In this document: positions 35,953-44,955 of the stretch, piece by piece
Layout: each line of letters opens with the position of its first letter
Numbering within the stretch: position 1 is the first letter of the stretch
NCBI RefSeq assembly: GCF_008801605.1
Contig: NZ_VZPJ01000010.1
Coordinates: forward strand, 178,601-242,600
Direction of reading: 5' to 3'
DNA from: Pseudomonas brassicacearum subsp. brassicacearum
GTDB taxonomy: Bacteria; Pseudomonadota; Gammaproteobacteria; Pseudomonadales; Pseudomonadaceae
DNA length: 64,000 nucleotides
Notes under the pieces: generated by a model
Databases searched by the model: none
Told to the model about the DNA's origin: nothing
The model's input: only the letters and a program-made list of their open reading frames with translations
Made by a program: the position numbers and the translations under genes

Positions 35953-37067
35953 GCCGCCCGAGCCTTGAGCAGTACCTCGATGATCCGCGTCTGGGTCTGC
36001 GGATCGAGATCCGGATAGATCGGCAGGCACAATACCTCGCGAGACACCTTGTAGGCGTTCCCCAACTGAGAGAGATCCGAACTGGGCAGGCCGCGGTACA
36101 TCGGAAACTCGCATATCAGTGGGTAGAAATACCGGCGCACGAGAATGTTTTCAGCACGGTAGCGGTCATACAGCTCGTCCCGGCTCACGCCGAAGCGCTC
36201 ACCATCAACCAGGATCGGACAATAGGCATAGTTCCAGTCCAGCCCCTGCGGTTGCTCCAGGAGGCTGATACCAGGTATGCCGTCCAGCGCGCTCTGATAG
36301 TACTCAAACACCTTTTGTCGACGGCTGAGAGCTTCATCGATATAGCGCAACTGCAGCACACCAAATGCGGCCTGCAACTCGTTCATCTTTCCGTTGATGC
36401 CGGGAGCCATGACCGTGACTTCATCGGCAAAACCGAAATTCTTCAGGTAATCGATACGCTGCTTGATCTTTTCGTCACGGCAGATGATTGCGCCGCCTTC
36501 GAAAGTATTGAATACCTTGGTGGCGTGGAAGCTGAGGATCGACAGGTCGCCGTTGTTGAGAACGCTTTCGCCGTTGTGTCGGACCCCGAAGGCATGTGCG
36601 GCGTCATAGATAACCTTGAGTCCATAGGTGTCGGCTACGTCCTGGATGCCCCCGACATCACAGGGAACACCATAGCAATGGACCGGAAGAATCGCCGAAG
36701 TCGCCGGGGTGATGGCTTCGGCGATACGTTGCGGATCGAGGTTCTTGGTGACTGGATCGATGTCCACGAACACCGGCTTGAGATTGTTCCACAGTAGCGA
36801 GTGGGAGGTGGCCACGAACGAATAGGGCGTAGTGATGACTTCACCCGTGATGCGTAGGGCCTGGAGCGCCGTCACCAATGCCAGGGTACCGTTGGAAAAC
36901 AGCGAAAGATGCTTGACGCCGAGGTACTCGGCCAACTCCTTTTCCAGTTGTTCGTGGAAAGGGCCGCCGTTGGTCAGCCGCTTACTGTCCCAGATTCGCT
37001 GCAGATAAGGCGTGAACTCTTCCAGAGGAGGTAGCAGCGGGCTGGTAACGGTAATGGAATCGGCCAT
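35949..37067 (-). CDS. vioA: VioA-like dTDP-4-keto-6-deoxyglucose aminotransferase (DegT/DnrJ)
   Basis: This is a 372-residue sugar aminotransferase of the DegT/DnrJ/EryC1 family. The PLP lysine lies in LSFHATKVFNTFEGGA, with the upstream YDAAHAFGV motif. Such sequences belong to VioA-type enzymes, which make dTDP-viosamine (4-amino-4,6-dideoxyglucose) from the RmlA/RmlB product. It is the first gene of a seven-gene operon with 4-bp overlaps. A viosamine derivative is the terminal flagellin sugar in P. syringae, so this operon probably feeds flagellin glycosylation. The start MADSITVTSP at 37067 is preferred over an upstream Met at 37100. Upstream at the minus strand there is a GCCGATAT element that could be part of a sigma-28 promoter, but its -35 is poor. 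Substrate is inference. Confidence 0.82.
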   Translation of the reverse strand: MADSITVTSPLLPPLEEFTPYLQRIWDSKRLTNGGPFHEQLEKELAEYLGVKHLSLFSNGTLALVTALQALRITGEVITTPYSFVATSHSLLWNNLKPVFVDIDPVTKNLDPQRIAEAITPATSAILPVHCYGVPCDVGGIQDVADTYGLKVIYDAAHAFGVRHNGESVLNNGDLSILSFHATKVFNTFEGGAIICRDEKIKQRIDYLKNFGFADEVTVMAPGINGKMNELQAAFGVLQLRYIDEALSRRQKVFEYYQSALDGIPGISLLEQPQGLDWNYAYCPILVDGERFGVSRDELYDRYRAENILVRRYFYPLICEFPMYRGLPSSDLSQLGNAYKVSREVLCLPIYPDLDPQTQTRIIEVLLKARAA

Positions 37068-37253
37068 GGGTACACTACTCGGGTGACTGAAAAATGGCAC
37101 ACGGCTCGGGAATCCCTCAGACGCGGCGTTGCATCACGGTCTATATCGGCGGGCTGCAACGCCATGAAACCGACAGCTGACTCTTGATGTGCGGGTACCC
37201 CAGCAAAAAATCGGCCAACTCCTTGCGAGCCCGATAATCGGCGTCACCTCAGA

Positions 37254-38816
37254 TTACGCACTGGGTTCTTTGCCGACTTCGTATTCGCGCAACTTATTGG
37301 CAATGGTCGTATGGGAAACCCCCAGCCGCTTGCCCAGTTGCCGGCTGCTCGGGTGTTCGGAGTACAAGCGCTCCAGCACCGCTTTCTCAAAGCGTCCGAC
37401 GATCTCATCCAGCCCACCCTCAAGGGAAAAATCGCCAAGGGGCTGATGCACGCCGTAGTCCGGCAGGCGGATATGCTCGGCCTTCACCGTCCCGCCATCG
37501 CACAGGGAAACGGCCTGGAACAGCACGTTTTCCAGTTGCCGGACATTGCCCGGCCAGTGGTAATGACTGAGACGGTCCATCGCCGCCGGGGCCAGCTTGG
37601 GCAGGGCGCAGCCGATCTGGCGGCTGGCCTGGTCGAGGAAATGCTCCACCAGCGGCGCCAGGCCATCGAGGCATTCGCGCAGCGGCGGGATGTGCAGGGA
37701 AAGCACGTTCAAGCGGTGATACAGATCCTGACGGAATTCGCCCCGGGCGCAGAGTTCGGACAAATCGACCTGGGTGGCGCAGATCACCCTGACGTCCAGG
37801 TACACCTCCTCATCGCTGCCAACACGCCGGAAGCAACCGTCCTGTAGGAAGCGCAGCAATTTCACTTGCAGGCGCGGGCTCATCTCTCCGACCCCGTCGA
37901 GGAACAGCGTCCCCCCGGCGGTCAGCTCCAGAAGGCCGAGCTTGCCTTCGGCCCGGGCACCTTCGAAGGCCCCCGGCCCGTAGCCGAAGAGCTCGGTCTC
38001 GGCCATGGACTCCGGCAACCCGGCACAGTTGAGCGCCATCAATGGCGATTGCCCGCGCGGACTCGCCAGGTGACAGGCGCGAGCCAGCAGCTCCTTGCCA
38101 GTGCCGGTTTCACCTTCTATCAATAGCGGCGCGTCCAACGGGGCCATGCGCCGAGCCTCACGGACCACCGCCGCCATGACCTTCGAGCTCTGGAAAATAC
38201 TGTCGAAGCCACGCAGTTCCTGTTTGCGCACGTTATAGATACGTTCGCCAACCCGGTCGGCCCGGTGCAGTGTCAGCACCGCACCGGCCATGGCTTCGCT
38301 GTCGTCGTGCTCCGATTGCAGCGGCGCAATGTCGGCCAGGAACACATCGCCCTTGACCTTGACCCGCAGGCCGTTGATGCGCGACTGGTTGGCCCGCACC
38401 AGTTCCGGCAAGTCGAAATCCTCGGCATAGCGGGACAAGGGAATCCCCGGCACCTCATCCACTCGCACCCCGAGCAACTGCGCCGCTGCCCGGTTGGCCG
38501 CTACGATGGAGCCACCCATGTCGATGGACAGCACCGGGAATTCCAAGGCGCCGAGCAAGGCGTTGAGCTCCATGTGCCTACGCTCACTGGGCATCAGCCC
38601 TACACGCTTGACGCCAAATACCCCGGCAATGCCTTCGAATTTCGGACGCAGCGCCTGGAACTGGATGTTGATCAGGTTTGGGCAGTGCAGGTAGATCGCG
38701 TTGCCATGCTCGCCACCGACCTCCCCCCGGGCGACGTTGATGCCGTACTCCACCAACAGGTTGAGGATGTCCCGCAGGATACCGATGCGATTCTGGCAAT
38801 GGACTTTGATGCGCAT
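37254..38816 (-). CDS. phhR: PhhR, TyrR-type regulator of aromatic amino acid catabolism
   Basis: PhhR senses aromatic amino acids and activates phhABC. The 520-residue protein has an N-terminal ACT domain (MRIKVHCQNRIGILRDIL), a PAS domain (about 80-190), an AAA+ domain with Walker A GETGTGKE, and a TyrR-type HTH at the C terminus (RLGVSHTTIANKL). The sigma-54 contact loop GAFTGA is altered to GAFEGA, as expected for TyrR relatives that work with sigma-70. The start is at 38816; an upstream extension to 38888 has no family support. It is divergent from phhA across 290 bp. Confidence 0.95.
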   Translation of the reverse strand: MRIKVHCQNRIGILRDILNLLVEYGINVARGEVGGEHGNAIYLHCPNLINIQFQALRPKFEGIAGVFGVKRVGLMPSERRHMELNALLGALEFPVLSIDMGGSIVAANRAAAQLLGVRVDEVPGIPLSRYAEDFDLPELVRANQSRINGLRVKVKGDVFLADIAPLQSEHDDSEAMAGAVLTLHRADRVGERIYNVRKQELRGFDSIFQSSKVMAAVVREARRMAPLDAPLLIEGETGTGKELLARACHLASPRGQSPLMALNCAGLPESMAETELFGYGPGAFEGARAEGKLGLLELTAGGTLFLDGVGEMSPRLQVKLLRFLQDGCFRRVGSDEEVYLDVRVICATQVDLSELCARGEFRQDLYHRLNVLSLHIPPLRECLDGLAPLVEHFLDQASRQIGCALPKLAPAAMDRLSHYHWPGNVRQLENVLFQAVSLCDGGTVKAEHIRLPDYGVHQPLGDFSLEGGLDEIVGRFEKAVLERLYSEHPSSRQLGKRLGVSHTTIANKLREYEVGKEPSA

Positions 38817-38955
38817 GAAAAGGCCCGATGTGTATGAAAAGGTCCCTGCCACAAGGTTTTTCTGCCCGGCAGCGTAAATAACCGTCAAGATTATGTGACA
38901 GTTGTAGGCCGTTTCCCAACAGAAAATCCCAGCAACCTCGTAGCCGCCGCCATTT

Positions 38956-38973
38956 CGTAACGAAAAGTTTACG
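38956..38973. promoter_or_regulatory. Putative PhhR/TyrR box
   Basis: CGTAAC-N6-TTTACG resembles the TyrR box TGTAAA-N6-TTTACA, with a near-perfect inverted repeat. It is 134 bp upstream of phhA and 140 bp upstream of phhR, so one site could serve both genes. No TGGCAC-N5-TTGC element was found in the whole intergenic region. Confidence 0.55.
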
Positions 38974-39106
38974 GATTGACGATTCCCTCACCCAATCCAT
39001 TTTCGCCAGCCTGCTGCGCAAGCCCCTGCTTCGAGTTATCTCTAATACATCGCTGGACATAACAACAACACGTCTTCCCCCTGAGGGAAATCAGCAGGAG
39101 AGCAGC

Positions 39107-39892
39107 ATGAAGCAGACGCAGTACGTGGCCCGCGAGCCCGATGCGCAAGGTTTTATCCACTACACCGCCGAAGAACATGGGGTGTGGAATACGCTGATCA
39201 CCCGCCAGCTGAAAGTCATCGAAGGCCGTGCGTGCCAGGAATACCTGGACGGCATCGACAAGCTTGGCCTGCCCCACGACCGTATCCCGCAACTGGGCGA
39301 AATCAACCAAGTGCTGGGCGCGACCACGGGCTGGCAAGTCGCCCGGGTACCGGCGCTGATCCCCTTCCAGACTTTCTTCGAATTGCTCGCCAGCAAGCAG
39401 TTTCCGGTGGCGACCTTCATTCGTACCCGCGAAGAGCTGGATTACCTGCAAGAGCCGGACATTTTCCACGAGATCTTCGGCCACTGCCCATTGCTGACCA
39501 ACCCCTGGTTTGCCGAATTCACCCACACCTACGGCAAACTCGGCCTACAGGCTTCCAAGGAAGAACGCGTCTACCTGGCGCGCCTGTACTGGATGACCAT
39601 CGAGTTCGGCCTGGTGGAAACCCCGCAGGGCCGGCGCATCTACGGTGGCGGCATCCTGTCCTCGCCCAAGGAAACCGTGTACTGCCTGTCCGACGAGCCT
39701 GAGCACCAGGCCTTCGATCCACTGGAAGCCATGCGCACGCCCTATCGCATCGACATCCTGCAACCGGTGTATTTCGTGCTGCCCGAGCTCAAGCGCCTGT
39801 TCGACCTGGCGCACGAAGACATCATGGGCATGGTCAAGCGCGGTCGGGAACTGGGCTTGCACGCCCCGAAATTCCCACCAAAGGCTGCGTGA
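39107..39892 (+). CDS. phhA: PhhA, phenylalanine 4-hydroxylase
   Basis: PhhA hydroxylates phenylalanine to tyrosine with tetrahydrobiopterin and non-heme iron. The 261-residue monomeric-type enzyme has the iron ligands HEIFGH (near residue 121) and a downstream Glu in the YWMTIEFGL stretch (near residue 166). Length equals that of other bacterial enzymes. It is the first gene of phhA-phhB-phhC; AGCAGGAGAGCAGC upstream supplies the ribosome site. Confidence 0.97.
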   Translation: MKQTQYVAREPDAQGFIHYTAEEHGVWNTLITRQLKVIEGRACQEYLDGIDKLGLPHDRIPQLGEINQVLGATTGWQVARVPALIPFQTFFELLASKQFPVATFIRTREELDYLQEPDIFHEIFGHCPLLTNPWFAEFTHTYGKLGLQASKEERVYLARLYWMTIEFGLVETPQGRRIYGGGILSSPKETVYCLSDEPEHQAFDPLEAMRTPYRIDILQPVYFVLPELKRLFDLAHEDIMGMVKRGRELGLHAPKFPPKAA

Positions 39893-39990
39893 ACCGCGTC
39901 TTTTAATCTCAATTGAGTCTGTTGCACAACGCGGCTTTGCTTTAGCGTGGGTGCATCGACGTTTTCAAATATTCGATCCGGGAACACACC

Positions 39991-40347
39991 ATGAACACTC
40001 TGAACCAAGCCCATTGCGAAGCCTGCCGCGCCGATGCCCCACAAGTCAGCGACGAAGAACTGCCGGTGCTGATCAAGCAGATCCCCGATTGGAACATCGA
40101 AGTGCGCGACGGCGTGATGCAATTGGAAAAAGTTTTCCTGTTCAAGAACTTCAAGCACGCCCTGGCGTTCACCAACGCCGTCGGTGAAATTTCCGAGGCC
40201 GAAGGCCACCACCCAGGCCTGCTCACCGAATGGGGCAAAGTCACCGTGACCTGGTGGAGCCACTCCATCAAGGGCCTGCACCGCAACGACTTCATCATGG
40301 CCGCCCGCACCGATGACGTGGCCAAGACCGCAGAGGGCCGCAAGTAA
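39991..40347 (+). CDS. phhB: PhhB, pterin-4a-carbinolamine dehydratase
   Basis: PhhB recycles the pterin cofactor after each PhhA turnover. The 118-residue protein contains the active-site motif EGHHPGL followed by VTVTWWSHSIKGLHRND, with the conserved histidines. It is 98 bp downstream of phhA, and its TAA shares one base with the ATG of phhC. Confidence 0.97.
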   Translation: MNTLNQAHCEACRADAPQVSDEELPVLIKQIPDWNIEVRDGVMQLEKVFLFKNFKHALAFTNAVGEISEAEGHHPGLLTEWGKVTVTWWSHSIKGLHRNDFIMAARTDDVAKTAEGRK

Positions 40348-41540
40348 TGCATTTCGACGCCATCGGCCGGGTACCCGGCGACCCGATCCTAGGCCTGATG
40401 GAGGCCTACGGGGCGGACGCCAACCCGAGCAAGTTCGACTTGGGCGTGGGTGTCTACAAAGATGCCCGGGGCCTGACGCCGATTCTTCAGTCAGTGAAAC
40501 AGGCCGAACAACGGCTGGTGGATCGCCAGACCACCAAGACCTACATCGGCGGCCACGGCGACGCTGCATTCGGCCGGTTGATCAACGAGTTGGTGCTGGG
40601 CGCCGACTCTCCGCTGATCAGCGCAAAACGTGCCGGCGCCACCCAGACACCGGGCGGCACCGGCGCGCTGCGCCTGAGTGCCGACTTCATCGCTCAATGC
40701 CTGCCGGGCCGTGGCGTATGGCTGAGCAACCCAACCTGGCCAATCCACGAAACCATCTTCGCCGCGGCCGGGGTCAAGGTCAGTCACTACCCTTACGTGG
40801 GCGCTGATAACCGCCTGGATTTCGAGGCGATGCTGGCGGCCCTGAGCCAGGCGCCCAAAGGTGATGTCGTGCTGCTGCACGCCTGTTGCCACAACCCCAC
40901 CGGATTCGACCTGTCCCATGAACAATGGCGTCAGGTGTTGGACGTGGTGCGCAACCGCGACCTGCTGCCGCTGATCGACTTCGCCTACCAGGGCTTCGGT
41001 GATGGATTGGAACAGGACGCCTGGGCGGTCCGACTGTTTGCCCAGGTCCTGCCGGAAGTGCTGGTCACCAGTTCCTGCTCAAAGAACTTCGGCCTCTACC
41101 GCGATCGTACGGGTGCGTTGATCGTCTGCGCCCGGGATGCCGAGAAGCTGGTGGACATCCGCAGCCAACTGGCAAACATCGCCCGCAACCTGTGGTCGAC
41201 ACCGCCGGATCATGGTGCGGCCGTGGTGGCGACCATCCTCGGCAACCCGGAACTCAAGAGCCTGTGGGCCGATGAAGTCCAGGCCATGCGCCTGCGCATC
41301 GCGCAATTGCGCAGCGGCTTGCTGGATGCCCTCGAACCCCATGACTTGCGCGAGCGCTTCGCCCATATCGGCGTGCAACGCGGGATGTTTTCCTACACCG
41401 GCCTGACGCCGGAACAGGTCAAGCACCTGCGCGAGCGCCACAGTGTCTACATGGTCGGCACCGGCCGGGCCAACGTGGCCGGCATCGACGCCACGCGCCT
41501 GGACCTGCTGGCCGAGGCGATTGCTGACGTTTGCAGATAA
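40347..41540 (+). CDS. phhC: PhhC, aromatic amino acid aminotransferase
   Basis: PhhC converts tyrosine or phenylalanine to its keto acid. The 397-residue type I aminotransferase has the PLP lysine in SSCSKNFGLYRDR, the substrate-carboxylate Arg region near the C terminus (TGRANVAGI) and the N-terminal signature FDLGVGVYKD. It is fused by a 1-base overlap (TAATG) with phhB, so translation is coupled. Confidence 0.94.
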   Translation: MHFDAIGRVPGDPILGLMEAYGADANPSKFDLGVGVYKDARGLTPILQSVKQAEQRLVDRQTTKTYIGGHGDAAFGRLINELVLGADSPLISAKRAGATQTPGGTGALRLSADFIAQCLPGRGVWLSNPTWPIHETIFAAAGVKVSHYPYVGADNRLDFEAMLAALSQAPKGDVVLLHACCHNPTGFDLSHEQWRQVLDVVRNRDLLPLIDFAYQGFGDGLEQDAWAVRLFAQVLPEVLVTSSCSKNFGLYRDRTGALIVCARDAEKLVDIRSQLANIARNLWSTPPDHGAAVVATILGNPELKSLWADEVQAMRLRIAQLRSGLLDALEPHDLRERFAHIGVQRGMFSYTGLTPEQVKHLRERHSVYMVGTGRANVAGIDATRLDLLAEAIADVCR

Positions 41541-41561
41541 CACCACCGTCGGCCGTTGATT

Positions 41562-41590
41562 TTGTGGCGAGGGAGCTTGCTCCCGCTCGG
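41562..41590. repeat. Single degenerate REP element
   Basis: TTGTGGCGAGGGAGCTTGCTCCCGCTCGG is a REP-family palindrome (shown by its GAGGGAGCTTGCTCCC core) lying between the convergent phhC and nitroreductase genes. It may also serve as their shared terminator hairpin. Confidence 0.7.
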
Positions 41591-41596
41591 CAGCTC

Positions 41597-42160
41597 CTAC
41601 AGGCCTGTCCACTCGCTGACAAATTCTGCGGTTTCCACCTTCGGCGCCGTGCGCGCTTCTTTCTGCGGTGTGCCCAGGTAGAGGAAACCGATCACCTCCT
41701 CCCCATCCTCAAGGCCAAGCCCCCTGGCCACATGCGGCGAGTACGCCAGTTCACCGGTGCGCCACACGCCGCCAACCCCTTGGGCATACGCCGCCAACAA
41801 GATGCCATGGGCTGCGCAGCCGGCTGCCAGCAGTTGCTCGGATTTGGGGATTTTGAAATGGTCCTGCAGACGGGCGATCACCACCACGACCAGGGGCGCG
41901 CGCAATGGGCCGTTGAGGGCCTTTTCCACGACGGTTTCCGGTACCAGCGGGTCATTGAACCGCGCTGCTTCGGCCAGCAGTTCGCCCATGCGATGCCGCG
42001 CCTGCCCTTCGACTGTCAGAAAACGCCATGGCCGCAGCTGGCCGTGATCCGGCGCCCGCATGGCCGCGGCGAACATGAGTTCGCGCTGTTCCGGCGTGGG
42101 GGCCGGCTCCACCAGGCGCGGGACGGAAACACGGTTGAGCAAAGCGTCGAGAGCCTGCAT
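41597..42160 (-). CDS. Nitroreductase family protein (YdjA-like)
   Basis: This is a 187-residue FMN-dependent nitroreductase-family protein. The N-terminal FMN-binding pattern AAMRAPDHGQLRPWRF is that of the YdjA subgroup, and the C-terminal EEVIGFLYLGTP is also typical. YdjA-type enzymes are small dimeric oxidoreductases of uncertain physiological substrate. It converges on phhC. Confidence 0.9.
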   Translation of the reverse strand: MQALDALLNRVSVPRLVEPAPTPEQRELMFAAAMRAPDHGQLRPWRFLTVEGQARHRMGELLAEAARFNDPLVPETVVEKALNGPLRAPLVVVVIARLQDHFKIPKSEQLLAAGCAAHGILLAAYAQGVGGVWRTGELAYSPHVARGLGLEDGEEVIGFLYLGTPQKEARTAPKVETAEFVSEWTGL

Positions 42161-42322
42161 CGGCCACCTCCTGAAAAAATGTCCGGCTATTCTAGTAGCT
42201 GTGCGGCGAGTTCGTTAGCGCAAATTCCGCGGCCAGGTGCCCACTCGGCGCCGGGTGCCGGTTTACAGGGCGCTTGTCGCGGGTAGAATGGCGCCCTTCC
42301 TTTTTCAGCCTGAGCGGACTTC

Positions 42323-43777
42323 ATGGCGTTGCCGACCCTGCGGATCATTGGTTTCATCATCGGCATCTTCCTGATCACCCTGGCGATCTTCATGGTCGTT
42401 CCCATGGCCACCCTGATGGTCTTCGAGCGCACCCGCGACCTGCCGTCGTTCCTCTGGTCGAGCATGATTACCTTCCTCGCCGGCCTGGCCCTGGTGCTTC
42501 CCGGGCGCCCGGAACACATCCACCTGCGCCCGCGCGACATGTACTTGCTGACCGTCAGCAGTTGGCTGGTGGTGTGTATCTTTGCCGCGCTGCCGTTCCT
42601 GCTGACCCAGAAGATCAGCTACACCGACTCGTTTTTCGAAAGCATGTCGGGCATCACCGCCACCGGCGCCACCGTCCTGAGCGGCCTGGATACCATGTCC
42701 CCGGGCATCCTGATGTGGCGCTCGCTGCTGCACTGGCTCGGCGGTATCGGCTTCATCGGCATGGCGGTGGCGATCCTGCCCTTGCTGCGCATCGGTGGCA
42801 TGCGGCTGTTCCAGACCGAATCGTCGGACCGCTCGGAAAAAGTCATGCCCCGTTCCCACATGGTGGCGCGGCTGATCGTGGCGTCCTACGTGGGCATCAC
42901 CATTCTCGGCACCCTGGCGCTCTGGTGGGCCGGGATGAGCCTGTTCGATGCCATCAACCATGCGATGTCGGCGATCTCCACCGGCGGTTTTTCCACCTCG
43001 GACCTGTCCCTGGCCAAATGGACCCAGCCGGCCGTGCACTGGGTCATCATTGTCATCATGATCCTCGGCAGCCTGCCGTTTGCCCTCTATGTCTCGATGT
43101 TGCGGGGCAATCGCCGGGCACTGATCAAGGACCAGCAGGTCCAGGGGCTTATCGGGGTGTTGCTGGTGACCTGGCTGGTGCTCGGCACCTGGTATTGGGC
43201 GACCACCGACCTGCATTGGCTGGAGGCGCTGCGGCACGTGGCGCTGAACGTGACGTCCATCGTCACCACCACCGGTTTCGCCCTCGGCGACTACAGCCTG
43301 TGGGGCAATTTTTCGCTGATGCTGTTTTTCTACCTGGGGTTCGTCGGCGGTTGTTCAGGCTCGACGGCCGGCGGGATCAAGATCTTCCGCTTCCAGGTCG
43401 CCTACATCCTGCTGCGGGCCAACCTTAATCAACTGATCCACCCCCGCGCGGTGATCAAGCAGAAATACAACGGTCATCGCCTCGACGAAGAAATCGTCCG
43501 CTCGATCCTTACGTTCTCGTTCTTCTTCGCCATCACCATCTGCGTGATCGCCCTGCTGCTGTCGCTGCTGGGCGTGGAATGGATGACGGCGCTGACCGGT
43601 GCGGCCAGTACCGTGTCCGGCGTCGGTCCGGGGCTGGGGGAAACCATCGGGCCGGCCGGCAACTTCGCACCGCTGCCGGACGCGGCCAAGTGGATTCTGT
43701 CAGGAGGCATGCTGCTGGGCCGACTGGAGATCATCACGGTGTTCGTGCTGTGTATCCCGGCGTTCTGGCGTCACTGA
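42323..43777 (+). CDS. trkH: TrkH family potassium transporter
   Basis: This is a 484-residue polytopic membrane protein of the TrkH/KtrB superfamily, the channel subunit of the potassium uptake system. Pore-loop selectivity segments are visible: ESMSGITATGATVLSG (first), HAMSAISTGGFSTSD (second), NVTSIVTTTGFALGDY (third) and GAASTVSGVGPGLGE (fourth). About ten membrane segments are predicted by eye. The last 44 bp overlap the end of a convergent AraC-type gene. Confidence 0.95.
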   Translation: MALPTLRIIGFIIGIFLITLAIFMVVPMATLMVFERTRDLPSFLWSSMITFLAGLALVLPGRPEHIHLRPRDMYLLTVSSWLVVCIFAALPFLLTQKISYTDSFFESMSGITATGATVLSGLDTMSPGILMWRSLLHWLGGIGFIGMAVAILPLLRIGGMRLFQTESSDRSEKVMPRSHMVARLIVASYVGITILGTLALWWAGMSLFDAINHAMSAISTGGFSTSDLSLAKWTQPAVHWVIIVIMILGSLPFALYVSMLRGNRRALIKDQQVQGLIGVLLVTWLVLGTWYWATTDLHWLEALRHVALNVTSIVTTTGFALGDYSLWGNFSLMLFFYLGFVGGCSGSTAGGIKIFRFQVAYILLRANLNQLIHPRAVIKQKYNGHRLDEEIVRSILTFSFFFAITICVIALLLSLLGVEWMTALTGAASTVSGVGPGLGETIGPAGNFAPLPDAAKWILSGGMLLGRLEIITVFVLCIPAFWRH

Positions 43778-44795
43778 CCGCTTCAGGCTGGCTCGCCAAC
43801 CGTGCCCGGTATTCGCCAGGCGTGGTGTCGAACCAGCGGCGGAAGGCCCGGAAAAAATTGCTTGGGTCGGCAAACCCCAGCAGATAGGCGATCTCCAGCA
43901 GCGTCATGCCCGACTGCGCCAGGTACTGCTCGGCCAGTTCACGACGGGTGTCCTCAAGCAAACTCTGGAAACTGGTGCCCTCTTCCTGCAAGCGCCGCTG
44001 CAAGGTGCGCTGCGACAGGTGCAGCGTCTGCGCCACCACGTCACGCTTGGGCTCGCCCTGGGGCAACAGTCGGCACAACACTTGTCGTGCCTTATGGGTC
44101 ACACGGCTTTCCGAAAAACGCGCGAGGTATTCACCGGCAAACCGGTCATGCAACTGCGCCATGGCTTCGTTGGCCGTCGGCAGAGGCGCCTCCATGTCGG
44201 CCCGCTCAAAAATCAGCGCGTCATAAGACGCGCCGAACACCAGCGGTGCGCAGAAGGCTCGCTGATAAGGCGCCAGGTCCAGGGGTTCGGTGCCTTGGAA
44301 CAGCACTTTTACCGGGTGCAAGGTACGCCCGGTCAGCCAGTTGCACAGGGCCAACGCACAGGCCAGGGACGCCTCGGCACTTTGCCGAGTGGGGGGTAAA
44401 TGGTCGCCATGCACCGTCAGGATCAGCCCATAGCCCTCTTCCAACCGACGAAAACTCAAGTCGGCGCTTTCGGCAATGATTCGCTGGTATCGCACCAGTC
44501 GCTGGAAACCCTCCGCCAGCGTGCGACTGGACATCAAGGCGTAGCCCGCCACATGAAACGAGGCCGGGCGCACCACTTTACCCATGTTCAAGCCAATGGC
44601 CGGGTTACCGGACAATTCCACCGCCCGCTGCCAGAGCCGCGTCATCGAGTCCTGGGGGAAGCGTGCATCCGGATCCTCCAGCGCATCAAAGTCCAGCCCC
44701 AGTTGCTTGAACAGCACCCGACAATCCAGGCCGTCGATTTCCAACGCCTTGACAATCCCCATCGCCCAGCTTGAAGAAGTCGTTCGTTCGTTCAT
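43734..44795 (-). CDS. AraC family regulator with arabinose-binding-type N-terminal domain
   Basis: This is a 353-residue regulator. The N-terminal effector domain (about 20-215) is of the Arabinose_bd type found in ArgR-like, OruR-like AraC proteins; the C-terminal HTH_18 domain includes VAQTLHLSQRTLQRRLQEEG and IAYLLGFADPSNFFRAFRRW. Its 3' end overlaps the trkH 3' end by 44 bp, so the C-terminal residues are encoded antisense to trkH. It is divergent from the Mpo1-like gene. The target is unknown. Confidence 0.9.
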   Translation of the reverse strand: MNERTTSSSWAMGIVKALEIDGLDCRVLFKQLGLDFDALEDPDARFPQDSMTRLWQRAVELSGNPAIGLNMGKVVRPASFHVAGYALMSSRTLAEGFQRLVRYQRIIAESADLSFRRLEEGYGLILTVHGDHLPPTRQSAEASLACALALCNWLTGRTLHPVKVLFQGTEPLDLAPYQRAFCAPLVFGASYDALIFERADMEAPLPTANEAMAQLHDRFAGEYLARFSESRVTHKARQVLCRLLPQGEPKRDVVAQTLHLSQRTLQRRLQEEGTSFQSLLEDTRRELAEQYLAQSGMTLLEIAYLLGFADPSNFFRAFRRWFDTTPGEYRARLASQPEAVSDARTPGYTARTP

Positions 44796-44955
44796 GACGT
44801 TTTACTTGCATGACGAGCCGCAGGGTACGGCTGGATTTGCGAAGGATACTAAAGTGGCGCCCATTGTCACTGGCTGTTGCAAGTGATCGCTCTAGACTCA
44901 AAGTAAGCCGCTGGATTTATCGGTTGCCAGAACAATAACCAAAGAGCCTGCAGTC

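Noticed and set aside
37140..37253. Minus-strand open segment ending SQLSVSWRCSPPI upstream of vioA, looking like the tail of a protein.
   Set aside because: It follows a TGA in the same frame with no start codon, and I recognise no family. It could be a gene remnant but cannot be supported.
37068..37253. A sigma-28 promoter for the vioA operon (GCCGATAT).
   Set aside because: The -10 matches well but the sequence 14 bp upstream (TTTCA) is a poor -35; left as a remark in the vioA entry.
42274..43428. Frames overlapping trkH on both strands, including a 384-codon plus-strand frame.
   Set aside because: Composition is that of a frame-shifted shadow; trkH has the full set of pore-loop motifs.
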